Source of the DNA: Candidatus Hydrogenedentota bacterium
GTDB lineage: Bacteria; Hydrogenedentota; Hydrogenedentia; Hydrogenedentales; JAGMZX01
DNA length: 64,000 nt
Direction of reading: 5' to 3'
Assembly: GCA_029556545.1 (NCBI GenBank)
Contig: JAKQEQ010000159.1
Location: 1 to 64,000, forward strand
Below the pieces are notes generated by a model. It was not told the DNA's origin, made no database searches, and saw only the letters and a list, made by a program, of their open reading frames with translations. Of the stretch, positions 19,366-31,612 are shown in pieces (the stretch's first letter is position 1; every line of letters begins with the position of its first letter). Position numbers and translations under genes: made by a program.

Positions 19366-21146
19366 GGGGCGCTCCGCTCCACGGTCCGCGTGTCCAGCCG
19401 CGACATGTAGCCCCCGAGAATACCTTGGCTCTCCAGGTGCCGCCGTAACAGCATCTTGACTTCCGCGGCCGTGCCGAGCGCCATCGCTGCTTCCGCCAAT
19501 GTCCGCGCCGCGGCCATGGTTGTATTCGTGACCACTTCGCGCACCACGGGGATTGAAATGGTCGACATGCTCAGCGAGCTGACCCCCAGGCCAATCAGCA
19601 GTTCCGCGTACAGCGGGTCGCCCGCCATCTCGCCGCAGATGCCGCACGGAATGCCCGCCTCACGCGCCGCCTGCGCCGTCCAGCGGACCATCCGCAGCAC
19701 CGCCGGGTGCGCCGGTTCGTACAGGTATGCGATGCGCGCATTCTCGCGGTCCACCGCCAGCGAATACTGGATCAAGTCGTTCGTGCCGATGCTGAAGAAG
19801 TCGCATTCCTCCGCGAGAAGCCTCGCCATCGCGACCGCCGAGGGCACCTCGATCATCGACCCGACCTTGAGGTCCGCGTCGAAGGGGGCGTTCTCGCGCG
19901 CGAGTTCCTCGCGGACGGCTTCGAGCACCGTCTTGACGCGACGCAGTTCCTCCAGGCCGCTGATCATCGGAAACATGATCTGCACGTTGCCGCGCGCCGA
20001 GGCGCGCAACATGGCGCGCAGCTGCGTCTTGAAAATGTCCGGTCGTTCGAGGCAAAAACGGATGGCGCGCCAGCCCAGTTGCGGATTGTCCTCCCGGTCC
20101 TGTTGCAGGTACGCCACGGATTTGTCGCCGCCGATGTCCATCGTGCGCAGCACGACCGGAAACGGATGCGCCGCCTCCGCCGCCTGTACATAGGCGTTGT
20201 ACTGCTCCTCCTCCGACGGGGGACTCGTCCGGTTCAGAAAGAGGTACTCCGTACGATACAGCCCGATCCCCCCCGCGTTCACCTTCACGCTGTGCTCGAT
20301 CTCAAAGGGCAACTCAACGTTTGCCATGAGCGGTATTTCGATGCCGTCCTTCGTGGCGCACGGCTTCTTCCGGTCCTCGACGGCGAGGGACGCCCACTGC
20401 GCCTCCAGTTGCGCCATCTGTTCGCGATAGCGCTCGAGCGTCTCCGGGCTCGGATCCAGCACCACCACGCCGTGCAAGCCGTCCACCACAATGGTGGCGC
20501 CCGTCTCGCAGTATTGGCTCAGGCCGTCGGCGCCCATGACGGCGGGAATCTCGAACGCCCGCGCCAGGATCGCCGTATGCGACGTGGCGCTCCCCGTATC
20601 GAGCGATAGCGCCAGGATATTCTTGACATCCATCCCCGCCGCGTCGCTCGGCGGCAGTTGATGCGCCACAACGATGGACGGTTCGGCGAGCCGGCGCAGG
20701 TCCGTCCGCTCCGCATCGAGGAGCCGCATGAGGATGCGGTCCAGCACGTCGAGGAGGTCCGCCGTTCGCTCGCGGAAGCGGGGGTCGTCCGCCACGCGCA
20801 TGACCGCCGCGTACCGCTGCACAAACTCGTCCAGCACGTATTCGACGTTAAGGCCTTCCACCTCGACCTGTTTCGCCACCTCCTCCCGCAACACCACGTC
20901 GTCCAGCAGCATGATATGCGCCTTGAAGATGTCCGCGTGCTTCTCGCCGAGTTGCGCGGCGGTCCGGCGATATAACGAGGTCAGTTCCTCGCGAACGTCC
21001 TCGATGGCCGCGTTGAGGCGATCAACCTCGGCCGCGGTGTCGTTCACGGAGTACCGCGGGACATCGAGCCGGCGCACGTCAAACACGAGCGCCTTGCCGA
21101 TGGCGACGCCCGGTGATACGCCTATGCCCTGGAACAACGTTTCCAC
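19362..21146 (-). CDS. ptsI: PTS Enzyme I (phosphoenolpyruvate-protein phosphotransferase)
   Basis: Enzyme I takes phosphate from PEP and passes it to HPr. The 594-residue protein carries the phosphorylated His at residue 190 in [14 protein letters not shown], the metal/PEP-binding segments [14 protein letters not shown] and [19 protein letters not shown], and the catalytic Cys in [12 protein letters not shown]. All key residues are intact. The GTG at 21146 begins 1 bp after the HPr stop and gives the family N-terminus; the upstream extension of the frame overlaps ptsH and is rejected. No sugar-specific Enzyme II is present in the window, so a regulatory role is likely. Confidence 0.96.
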   Translation of the reverse strand: METLFQGIGVSPGVAIGKALVFDVRRLDVPRYSVNDTAAEVDRLNAAIEDVREELTSLYRRTAAQLGEKHADIFKAHIMLLDDVVLREEVAKQVEVEGLNVEYVLDEFVQRYAAVMRVADDPRFRERTADLLDVLDRILMRLLDAERTDLRRLAEPSIVVAHQLPPSDAAGMDVKNILALSLDTGSATSHTAILARAFEIPAVMGADGLSQYCETGATIVVDGLHGVVVLDPSPETLERYREQMAQLEAQWASLAVEDRKKPCATKDGIEIPLMANVELPFEIEHSVKVNAGGIGLYRTEYLFLNRTSPPSEEEQYNAYVQAAEAAHPFPVVLRTMDIGGDKSVAYLQQDREDNPQLGWRAIRFCLERPDIFKTQLRAMLRASARGNVQIMFPMISGLEELRRVKTVLEAVREELARENAPFDADLKVGSMIEVPSAVAMARLLAEECDFFSIGTNDLIQYSLAVDRENARIAYLYEPAHPAVLRMVRWTAQAAREAGIPCGICGEMAGDPLYAELLIGLGVSSLSMSTISIPVVREVVTNTTMAAARTLAEAAMALGTAAEVKMLLRRHLESQGILGGYMSRLDTRTVERSAP

Positions 21147-21147
21147 G

Positions 21148-21420
21148 CTAATCGTCCTCGAAGCCGGATTCAAAGAGTCTTTCGAGGGCCGCCATCGCAT
21201 CCTCCGCGTCCTCGCCCACACACGTCACGGTGAGTTCCGTGCCCTGCGTGGCCGCGAGGGTCAGTACGCCCATGATGCTTTTTGCGTTCACGCGATACCC
21301 GTTCAGGGTGATAAACGTCTCGCAAAAGAAGTTCAACGTCTTCCGAACGAGCTTCTGCGCCGGCCGCGCATGGAGGCCCTTCTGATTGACGACCCTCAGT
21401 TTCTTTGTAACTTCCGGCAT
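21148..21420 (-). CDS. ptsH: Phosphocarrier protein HPr
   Basis: HPr is the small phosphocarrier of the PTS. The 90-residue protein has the active-site His17 in KGLHARPAQ and the regulatory Ser48 in NAKSIMGVL, the site phosphorylated by HPr kinase. With hprK two genes upstream, the Ser control is probably functional. The ATG at 21420 has GGAGCG just upstream. It is followed immediately by ptsI. Confidence 0.97.
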   Translation of the reverse strand: MPEVTKKLRVVNQKGLHARPAQKLVRKTLNFFCETFITLNGYRVNAKSIMGVLTLAATQGTELTVTCVGEDAEDAMAALERLFESGFEDD

Positions 21421-21486
21421 ACGCTCCTATCCCAATGCATACTCGTACTCGCGACCGCGTCTTGGCCCGCCTGCCTGACCCGACAG

Positions 21487-23601
21487 CTACACGTGCGCGA
21501 TTTCCACGTCAATCGTCAGGCTTGCCGCGGAGACGCCCCGCGGCAGCGCCCAGCACGGAATAAGGACGCTGCCCTGATAGACCCGTTCCTGGCCGCCTTC
21601 CGATTGGCTGACCGTCTCGACGGCGAACCGGTGCACCCGTGCCGGCGCGGAAAATCGTAACGCGCAACGGAGTCCCTGCCAGTCGTCCCGCAGGGCGATG
21701 TGACGCAATTCCTCGTCACAACCCATGCAGCCCAACATGGCCCGGCCCAGATCGCGGTCTTCCGATTCGTAATAACGGTCCGCGGCGCCGCCGGTAAGCA
21801 GGTTTATGACAAATTCCACGCCGAAAAGGGCTTCCAAGACCCGGCTGCCATCAGACGCTATATCATACTGAATCCTGAATCCCGATGCACCTTTCTGAAG
21901 CTTTATGGACTTGCTCACTTTGGCCGCGGCACCCGCCGCCGTCCCGGCGCGCCACAAGGTCGCACGCCGCCCCTTCACGGAGTACTGGTACCGGCCCGTC
22001 GCGAAATCGCCCAATTCCCGATACGCCATGCCCCACAATTGCCCGGTGGTAACGTCTGGAGCGAAGAAATGGTCGCGCAACGAGCTTCGAGGATAGGAAT
22101 CAAACACAAGGAACTTGTCGAGCCCCAATTCCTTTACCCGAACCAGTTCGTGAATACTGCCCCGGGTCGCCGTATCCGAGGCCAACGTGGGCTGGCCGGT
22201 TAGTAACGCGTCGTGATAGGCCTCCTCGCGCCGCGCGAGCGTATTGAGGAAATTGAAGGGCTTGGGCTTGAAGTCGAGTTCCGTTAGCGTGCCGCCGTCG
22301 TTGGGACTGAGGAACAAGGCGACTCGGTCGTTCTCCAGGATGATGTCGTCCCAGCCGTCCCGGTTCCAGTCCGCCACTTCCGTCGCGGTCCACCCCTCCT
22401 TGGCGTGCCCGCAGGCGTCAAGCAATCCGTCCGCGGCGATCAGCCGCTCGTATACGGCGGTGCGCAAGTGGTTCAGATACAGGCCGCCGAAGACCCCGTG
22501 CCAGTATGCACAATTGCACTGCGCCTGGTGCAGCAGGCACTCCGCCTCGGCAAGTTCCTTCTCGTTTTTTCGCCGCCCCTTTTGCAGCCGCACGAGCCGG
22601 TCGCTCACGCGGAGCATCCGCTTATGCATCGCGTTGGCCTCGGGGTATTTGGCCAGGAAATTGCGCCAGAAACCGCCGCGTAGAAACAGCAGGTGTTCGG
22701 CGTCCTCTTTGTACTGATTCCGCAGGTCGTGCAACTGCCGCTGCATCGGCGTCGGCAACGACCATGCCATCATCTCCTGATACGACGCGGTCGGAATGTA
22801 GGTGCGCCCGAGCGGGGGCACGCGATCGAGGTAGTCCCCATACGTCGTGCAATGAATCCAGTCCTTGTTCTCGGTCAGCGCTTGGAAGAATTCCTCGAGC
22901 CAGCCTTCCCCATACACGCTCTCATACGTCATGGGCCATACCCCGAACTTCTCGCCGTCGTCGTGAATGACCGCGCAGCGGCGTCCGTCCTCGCTCGCGT
23001 GTTCGCGCAGGAACGCGATTGTCTTCTCGACCTGACGGAACGGGATGAGATAGCGCAGTTTCTCGAGGATCGGGAACACCTTCAGCGGCGCGCCCGCCTC
23101 CTCCGTCACGTAGTAACCGAAAAGCTGCTCCGGCCGCAGTCCCGTGCACTTGAAGTGCATATCATCGACCACCGTGTACTCGATGCCGCCCGCCGCGAGG
23201 ATACGCGGCATATGCGGCTCCCACACGCGCTCGGCGAGCCACATCCCGCGCGGCGCGCGCCCGAAATGCTCCTCGCAGAAGGCGGTCATCCGCGCTATCT
23301 GCTTCACCGCGTCGCGTTCCGGCACCGCGCACAGGAGCGGCTCATAGTACGCGCCCCCCATGATCTCGACCTGGCCGTCCTCGACCATCGCGCCGAGCCG
23401 CTGCACAAAACCCGGCTCATTCTCGAGAAACCAGTCCCACAACGGCCCCGTATAGTGCAGCACGACGCGCACGGCGGGATATCGCTCCAAGACGTCGAGA
23501 AACGGCAGGTACGCCTTCCGGTACGCATCGGCGAAAACGTGATCAAAATTGCCCACCGGCTGGTGGGAGTGACAACCAAAGATCAGATGGATACTGTTCA
23601 T
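21487..23601 (-). CDS. GH57 alpha-amylase / 4-alpha-glucanotransferase
   Basis: The 704-residue cytoplasmic enzyme belongs to glycoside hydrolase family 57 and resembles the Thermococcus 4-alpha-glucanotransferase type. The N-terminal catalytic barrel begins IHLIFGCHSHQPVGNFD. The nucleophile is E124 in MWLAERVWEP and the acid/base is D214 in VIHDDGEKFGVWP, the same spacing as in the T. litoralis enzyme. A helical bundle and a C-terminal beta-sandwich domain (DUF1925/DUF1926 type) follow. It should act on glycogen or maltodextrins. Its place between hprK and ptsH suggests that polysaccharide use and the PTS-linked signal are regulated together. AGGAG precedes the ATG. Confidence 0.92.
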   Translation of the reverse strand: MNSIHLIFGCHSHQPVGNFDHVFADAYRKAYLPFLDVLERYPAVRVVLHYTGPLWDWFLENEPGFVQRLGAMVEDGQVEIMGGAYYEPLLCAVPERDAVKQIARMTAFCEEHFGRAPRGMWLAERVWEPHMPRILAAGGIEYTVVDDMHFKCTGLRPEQLFGYYVTEEAGAPLKVFPILEKLRYLIPFRQVEKTIAFLREHASEDGRRCAVIHDDGEKFGVWPMTYESVYGEGWLEEFFQALTENKDWIHCTTYGDYLDRVPPLGRTYIPTASYQEMMAWSLPTPMQRQLHDLRNQYKEDAEHLLFLRGGFWRNFLAKYPEANAMHKRMLRVSDRLVRLQKGRRKNEKELAEAECLLHQAQCNCAYWHGVFGGLYLNHLRTAVYERLIAADGLLDACGHAKEGWTATEVADWNRDGWDDIILENDRVALFLSPNDGGTLTELDFKPKPFNFLNTLARREEAYHDALLTGQPTLASDTATRGSIHELVRVKELGLDKFLVFDSYPRSSLRDHFFAPDVTTGQLWGMAYRELGDFATGRYQYSVKGRRATLWRAGTAAGAAAKVSKSIKLQKGASGFRIQYDIASDGSRVLEALFGVEFVINLLTGGAADRYYESEDRDLGRAMLGCMGCDEELRHIALRDDWQGLRCALRFSAPARVHRFAVETVSQSEGGQERVYQGSVLIPCWALPRGVSAASLTIDVEIAHV

Positions 23602-23739
23602 AGGGCTCCTACCACGCGGCGACGATCATGCCGCCATACCGCAATCCGCAACCCAATACTCGTAGTCGTTTTCGTGCTCGTAATCGCACGCGCGATGGCT
23701 CTCGCGCGCGTTGCTCCCGCCCATTGCGGACCCGCGCGG

Positions 23740-24708
23740 TCAAGCCCCGCCTGTGTCCATAATCTGGATGAGGCGCTCGTTGAACGCCGCCGCCGGGTGG
23801 ACGCCCAATTCCTTGAGTCGGTGGTTCAGCGAGGCCACTTCGATGATAATCGCGATATTCCGGCCCGGCCGCACCGGAATGCGCATGTGGTTGACCCGCA
23901 CGCCGATCAATTCCACGTGCTCTTCCATGAGCCCCGTGCGATCGTAGTCGATATCCTGCCGCCACTCCTCGAGTTCGACGATAATCCCAATCCGCTTCGA
24001 GTTGCGCACGCACCCCACTCCGAAAATCGACTTCACGTCAATGATTCCGACGCCGCGAATTTCCATGTGGTGTTCGATGACCGGATTCGTTTCCGCGTAC
24101 AAGTGGTCTTCGCGCCGTCGCCGCAGCGTCACGACGTCGTCCGCCACGAGCCGATGGCCTCGCTCGATCAGTTCGAGCGCCGTTTCGCTCTTGCCGATGC
24201 CCGGCGGCCCGACAATCACGACGCCGACCCCGTAGCAGTCCACCGCGGTCCCGTGGAGCACCGTTTCGGGCGAAAACTCCTCGGCGAGAAAGAGGATAAT
24301 CCGGCTGATCACTTCGTCCGTACGCCGCGAGGACCGCAGCACGGGGATGCCGCGCCGATTGCACATGTCCAGGAAGATGGGGCGCGGCTCGAGCTTCCGC
24401 GAAAGGATAAACGCGGGCACCTCGAAGGAGAACATCGCGGCGAGCCGGGCGCTCAATTCCGACGCCGTGAGCCGCTCCATGTAGTGCGTCTCGGTATTGC
24501 CGAGAATCTGTACCCGGTCATTCGCGAAGTATTCGAGATATCCCGCAAGCGCGAGCCCGGGCCGGTTCACGTCCGAGATAAGCACCGGACGGCCCATCCC
24601 CTGATACCCGGCCAGGACCTCGAGTTCGAGGTCGTCGGCCATGCGGTCCATGAGACGGGCCACGGCGATGTGCCGCTTGCGGTTGACGGGGAGGTTCTGC
24701 GTATCCAT
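23740..24708 (-). CDS. hprK: HPr kinase/phosphorylase
   Basis: HprK phosphorylates HPr on its regulatory serine, and removes that phosphate, in response to energy state. The 322-residue protein has the HprK N-terminal domain, the catalytic His in LHGTAVDCYG (about H152), a Walker A GPPGIGKS at 167-174, and the HprK signature MEIRGVGIIDVKSIFG at 215-230. Every diagnostic element is present. It lies downstream of hpf and 138 bp upstream of the GH57 gene on the same strand; that gap contains nothing recognisable. Confidence 0.96.
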   Translation of the reverse strand: MDTQNLPVNRKRHIAVARLMDRMADDLELEVLAGYQGMGRPVLISDVNRPGLALAGYLEYFANDRVQILGNTETHYMERLTASELSARLAAMFSFEVPAFILSRKLEPRPIFLDMCNRRGIPVLRSSRRTDEVISRIILFLAEEFSPETVLHGTAVDCYGVGVVIVGPPGIGKSETALELIERGHRLVADDVVTLRRRREDHLYAETNPVIEHHMEIRGVGIIDVKSIFGVGCVRNSKRIGIIVELEEWRQDIDYDRTGLMEEHVELIGVRVNHMRIPVRPGRNIAIIIEVASLNHRLKELGVHPAAAFNERLIQIMDTGGA

Positions 24709-24783
24709 GGTGCGGTCGTTTCTCCGGGTGCGCGCCCCGCACCCCGTCTTCGGACAGCTTCCGCAGCATGCGCGCCCGAGCGA

Positions 24784-25347
24784 TCAGAACTGCGGTTCGA
24801 TCAGGCCGTAGGTCCCGTCTTCGCGGGCATATAACACGTTCACCTTGGACGTATCGGCATTCGAGAACACCAGGAACGGCTCATCGAGCAATTCCAATTG
24901 CATGATGGCCTCCTCGACGTCCAGCGGCTTCATCGGCAATTGTTCCCGATGCACCACCTTGTGGTTCGCGGACGATCCGTTCGTGTCCGAAGCGCCGATC
25001 TCGGCCGCCATCGTAATGATGGCATGCTCGTAATCGCGGTCTTCGCGGGCCGCGCGCGGCTGGTGCCGGTTGATGCGGTCTTTGTACTTGCGAATCTGCT
25101 TTTCGAGTTTGGCCAGCACCGCGTCTACCGACGCGTACATGTCGGGCGACGCTTCCTTTCCGTGAATCCGCACGCCGTTCGCGTGCAGGTTCACCTCGGC
25201 GATGTGCCGGCGCTTCTCGATATCCAGGATCACGTCGGCGTCGATCACCTTGTCGAAATGGGAACCCAACTTGTTGAGACCGCTCTCGATATAGGCCTTG
25301 AGCGCGTCCGTCATCTCCATGTGCCGACCCGTAATGCTGACTCTCAT
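24784..25347 (-). CDS. hpf: Ribosome hibernation promoting factor (long form)
   Basis: HPF binds the 30S decoding region and promotes inactive 100S ribosome dimers in stationary phase. The 187-residue protein has the N-terminal S30AE/YfiA domain (MRVSITGRHMEMTDALKAYI) over about the first 100 residues, a basic linker, and the C-terminal dimerisation domain of long HPF near 130-187 (PMKPLDVEEAIMQLELLDEP, FLVFSNADT). I chose the ATG at 25347 because the family sequence begins there and GGAGG lies upstream; the ATG six codons earlier contains that GGAGG. It is the first gene of a leftward series leading to hprK. Confidence 0.95.
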   Translation of the reverse strand: MRVSITGRHMEMTDALKAYIESGLNKLGSHFDKVIDADVILDIEKRRHIAEVNLHANGVRIHGKEASPDMYASVDAVLAKLEKQIRKYKDRINRHQPRAAREDRDYEHAIITMAAEIGASDTNGSSANHKVVHREQLPMKPLDVEEAIMQLELLDEPFLVFSNADTSKVNVLYAREDGTYGLIEPQF

Positions 25348-25735
25348 AGAGCAACCAGCCTCCATCCAGACTTGTTTGATAAGGTGGCAGATGCTAACAC
25401 CTCGGTTTCGATCTTGTCAAAGGATATTCCCCACTGCCCCCTTTTTGTTCCCCATGCGTCGCTTCCACACTCAAAATCGCCCTGTGCCGCCGCCGCGATA
25501 TATCCGACTCTCCACACCGCTCTCCGCCTTTGCGCCTCCGCCGGCGCGCGGGCGACCGCGGCATCGCAACATGTCGCCTGTTGCCTTACCGCAAGCATTG
25601 CCCTATAATCACCTCAGCGTGGCAACGTGTATTTTACCACGAATTCCGGAAGAAGCGGGAGCCGGCAGCACCGCGAATTCCGAAATCGGGCTAACTACAG
25701 GCCGTGCAATCAGTTGCGGAGACTCGCCGATCGCC
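25348..25735. other. Intergenic region between hpf and the ribbon-helix-helix gene
   Basis: These 388 bp separate divergent genes. The part next to hpf carries its promoter, listed separately. The rest shows no RNA gene or strong hairpin. Frames open across it are low-quality and overlap hpf, so no gene is called. Confidence 0.6.
25391..25420 (-). promoter_or_regulatory. hpf: Sigma-70-type promoter of hpf
   Basis: On the minus strand TTGACA (25415-25420) and TAGCAT (25391-25396) are 18 bp apart, about 45 bp upstream of the hpf ATG. The -35 box is perfect. Confidence 0.65.
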
Positions 25736-26212
25736 ATGCCGAAGCAAGTGGCCGCAAAGCGTGAACGCGTCATCGAGGCGGTGCGCAACAACCTCGAGGG
25801 GGAAGCCGCCGTCGAGTTCATTCACCAATCGGGCTACGCCATGACCGCCGCCGGCATCGCCCGCCACTTGCGCGGCCTGGGCGGGCGCGGGCGCGTCCAG
25901 GACCTCATCGAGCAAGGCAAGACCAATCACGAAATCCTTGCCCTCTGTTTCCCCGAAGAGGCGGAAGCCCTGCCGCCTCCGCCGCCCGACCAGCCGGAAC
26001 TCTTCGTAGACGAACTCGAGCCCGGCCGTGCCGTGCACGCCCCGCCGGACGCACCCGAATTCGAGGTCACCAAACTCACCGTGAAACTGCCCACCGAACT
26101 CTACGAGGCCGTCCGCCTCGCCGCGAAGGCGGAAGGCACGACCCAAAACCAGATCGTCGTCGACATCCTCACCTCCGCGCTCGGTCAATTGCCCCGCCCG
26201 GACCACGCTTAG
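25736..26212 (+). CDS. Ribbon-helix-helix domain protein, function unknown
   Basis: I do not recognise the whole protein (158 residues from the ATG at 25736). The C-terminal 40 residues (FEVTKLTVKLPTELYEAVRL and on to VVDILTSALG) have the strand-helix-helix pattern of CopG/Arc-type DNA-binding proteins: a beta strand with alternating basic and hydrophobic residues, then two helices. The N-terminal part (residues 1-65) is predicted helical with a Gly/Arg turn (LRGLGGRGRVQDLI) and may be another helix-turn-helix. A Pro/acidic linker joins them. It may be a repressor. No toxin partner lies next to it, so I do not call an antitoxin. Confidence 0.65.
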   Translation: MPKQVAAKRERVIEAVRNNLEGEAAVEFIHQSGYAMTAAGIARHLRGLGGRGRVQDLIEQGKTNHEILALCFPEEAEALPPPPPDQPELFVDELEPGRAVHAPPDAPEFEVTKLTVKLPTELYEAVRLAAKAEGTTQNQIVVDILTSALGQLPRPDHA

Positions 26213-26240
26213 GGAAAAATATCTCGTCGGCGTCTCTCCA

Positions 26241-26270
26241 TTGCATCGCCGTGCGCGGCGCGGGTACACT
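26241..26270 (+). promoter_or_regulatory. Possible promoter of the glycosidase-like gene
   Basis: TTGCAT (26241-26246), 18 bp, TACACT (26265-26270), about 44 bp upstream of the ATG at 26314. Both boxes deviate from consensus. Confidence 0.35.
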
Positions 26271-26313
26271 GGCGCCAACGATTCGAGACTCCCAACGACT
26301 TCCGGATGTAATC

Positions 26314-28560
26314 ATGTCCTACGAGTATTCGGGATACCTCAGCACCCTGATCGAAGCGCCAGACGAAGAGGCCGCCGCGCGGGTCGACCGCATTGTATTC
26401 ACCGCAAAGGACCTGTCGCAGTGGAGTCTGACCGATCGCCCCACCGAGAAGGAATGGCAGCAGACACCGGTCCAATGCGAACGCGGGGACGATTTCATCC
26501 GTCTCGAGGGGCGGTTCGACGCGGTCCGCCGGATCGACAACCTCGGTCCCGAGGACCCGAGTTTCTGGGTCGCGTTGAGCAGCCGCAACTGGCGGGACAA
26601 CCGCTTCCCCGTCGACGTACTGCGTTACCCGATCGCCGAAATCACCTATCGTTGTCTCACCGAGCACGCCCGGCCCGCATGGCTCTGGCAGTACCCCGGG
26701 GGCGAGCACGTGGACGGCCTTCGCAATTCGACCGAATGGCGGACCATCGCCCGGCTGATCCCGCATTACGGTTTTCCTTCCCACGTGGACAGCATGACTA
26801 TCCGGCTTTTCTCCACGTCGCGCAGCACGGAAATCATGGAAATCCAGTCCATCGTCTTCCGCGCCCTCACCCCCGAGGAAGACGAGAACTGCCGCGCCAA
26901 TGACACGCGCCTCGAATCGTATCGGACCATGCGGCGCTATCCCGTTCTCGACACGTTCATGCCCTACGGCGCCTGCCTCAAGGCCGGCACGGCCAAACGG
27001 ATGGCGGAACGGCTGGAGGTCTCGTTGCGCGACTACTGGCGGCTCGCCATGGAGGACATGGTCCGTCACTATCACAACTGTATTGCCATCGAGGAACCCG
27101 ACCAGTTCTCCGCACAGGAATGGCGCGAGTTGCTGGCCCTCGCCGAGTCGTTCCACATCAAGGTCCTGGCGCAGTTCGACTGGCCGCTCGAAGAAATCGC
27201 CGAGAAGGGCCGGGGCTGGATAGACACCCACGTGCGGCCATACGCGAATTCGCCCGCCCTGCTTGCCTGGAGCATTTGTGACGAGCCGCCCGAACATACC
27301 TTTCAAGCCCACCTCGACGCCCGCGCCCTCTTTGAGGAAGCCGACCCGAATCACCCGCTTACCGCGACGATGCGCAATGCCGACTCGTTTCCGCTCTTCG
27401 CGCCCTTCCTCCCGGCCACGGGCATCTCCCATTTCAAGTCGCGCTCCGCATGGGAAATGAGCGACCTCGTCCGCACCCACCTGCCCCTCAGCGGCGGCCA
27501 GCACGTGTGGGTCGTGGCGCCCGCCTTCGTATACGCCACCGATACGCCCGAGTGGTACACCTGCCCCGAAATCCGCCTCATGCTCAATCTCGCCCTCGCG
27601 CATGGGGCGCGCGGATGGTTCGCGTTCTCGTATCACAACGACCCGATATGGATAAACGGGCCGTGTCAGCGATCGCTCACGGGACCGTTCCTCACCTTCA
27701 GCGACATCTGGGACGAATTGGGGCTCCGCGTCGAGCGCATCGGCGCCCTCTCGCCGTTATTGCTCCAGGCGTCGCCGTGCGAGGAGGGCAACGTCGAGTG
27801 CCACGTCACGTGGGAGAGCGGGCTTCGCGCGATGCGGCCCAAAGAGGTCGAGCCCCTGACACGCACGATCCTCCGCGGCCCGGATTATTGCCTCTTCTAC
27901 CTCGTGAGCAATGATATCGTCGACGTGAGCCCCACCAATATCTATTTCGAGGAACGGCACGGCCTCGAACTCTACGACGTGACCGATTTCACGCGCGAGC
28001 GCACCTGGGAACCCATGCCGCGGCGACGCCACGCCGAGATGTTGCCCGGACAGGGACGAGTCATCCTGTGCGCGGCCCCGGAAGTCTGCGAACGCCTCCG
28101 CGTGGAAATGGCGCAACGCATGATCGAGGATGACAGCCGACAGATTGCCGTCGACCTCGGTTTGGCGCGCCGATACGATCTGCCGGTCGCCCCGGTCCAG
28201 CGGCTGATGCAGGACGTCGGCATGGGCGACCCGCTCAAGGACGTACGGAGAACGCGCACGGCGCGCGACCAACTCACGAACATCCTGTACGCCGCGCCGC
28301 ACGTAACCGGCCCGCGGGGACGCCTCATCCAAATCAGCGCCGCCATCTGCGGCTGCGACGGCGCGCTGTGCCGCCTCCTCGCACGCGGCAGGGCCGAGAA
28401 AGCCCACGAGTTCGGGCTCAAAGTGATCTCCGTCGCCCGCGAGTTAACCCACCTCCGGCTGCGACTCCGCGAGGGCGAAGGCCGCGACATCGACCAGTAC
28501 TGCAGCGACCTGAGCCGCCGCACGCTGAAGCTCCTCGCGGAGATTCGCGCCCTCGATTGA
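26314..28560 (+). CDS. Large glycosidase-like (TIM-barrel) protein of unknown specificity
   Basis: This 748-residue protein has no signal peptide and I cannot place it in a named family. The central segment looks like a clan GH-A TIM barrel: after a strand [11 protein letters not shown] comes [15 protein letters not shown] (around residue 320), where DEP resembles the acid/base site of such barrels, and later [14 protein letters not shown]. The N-terminal 220 residues are likely beta-sandwich with many Trp and Arg ([20 protein letters not shown]). The C-terminal part ends in a helical region with [16 protein letters not shown] chose the ATG at 26314 rather than the one at 26251 because the latter overlaps the likely promoter. 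Glycan hydrolysis is an inference from one motif and fold pattern. Confidence 0.7.
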   Translation: MSYEYSGYLSTLIEAPDEEAAARVDRIVFTAKDLSQWSLTDRPTEKEWQQTPVQCERGDDFIRLEGRFDAVRRIDNLGPEDPSFWVALSSRNWRDNRFPVDVLRYPIAEITYRCLTEHARPAWLWQYPGGEHVDGLRNSTEWRTIARLIPHYGFPSHVDSMTIRLFSTSRSTEIMEIQSIVFRALTPEEDENCRANDTRLESYRTMRRYPVLDTFMPYGACLKAGTAKRMAERLEVSLRDYWRLAMEDMVRHYHNCIAIEEPDQFSAQEWRELLALAESFHIKVLAQFDWPLEEIAEKGRGWIDTHVRPYANSPALLAWSICDEPPEHTFQAHLDARALFEEADPNHPLTATMRNADSFPLFAPFLPATGISHFKSRSAWEMSDLVRTHLPLSGGQHVWVVAPAFVYATDTPEWYTCPEIRLMLNLALAHGARGWFAFSYHNDPIWINGPCQRSLTGPFLTFSDIWDELGLRVERIGALSPLLLQASPCEEGNVECHVTWESGLRAMRPKEVEPLTRTILRGPDYCLFYLVSNDIVDVSPTNIYFEERHGLELYDVTDFTRERTWEPMPRRRHAEMLPGQGRVILCAAPEVCERLRVEMAQRMIEDDSRQIAVDLGLARRYDLPVAPVQRLMQDVGMGDPLKDVRRTRTARDQLTNILYAAPHVTGPRGRLIQISAAICGCDGALCRLLARGRAEKAHEFGLKVISVARELTHLRLRLREGEGRDIDQYCSDLSRRTLKLLAEIRALD

Positions 28561-28654
28561 CTGCGTCGATCGCCGGACGGTTGCGGCATTCTCCGCGAAA
28601 TGGATACCATACTCCTCTTGTTCCCTGACGATTTTCCCCGGGACGCATTACCGT

Positions 28655-31543
<2,889 letters not shown>

Positions 31544-31567
31544 TCCAAGCGCGCCGCCGACGCCCCG

Positions 31568-31603
31568 GTCCATACCGTCCATATCGTCCGTACCGTCCAT
31601 CAA
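31568..31603. repeat. 9-bp-period GTCC tract in the uvrA convergent gap
   Basis: Units GTCCATACC, GTCCATATC, GTCCGTACC and GTCCATCAA repeat at exact 9-bp spacing in the short space between the stops of uvrA and the convergent lipoprotein gene. Confidence 0.8.
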
Positions 31604-31612
31604 GCCCCAAGA

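Noticed and set aside
25736..26212. Antitoxin of a toxin-antitoxin pair
   Set aside because: Although the C-terminus is ribbon-helix-helix-like, the protein is too long and no adjacent toxin gene exists.
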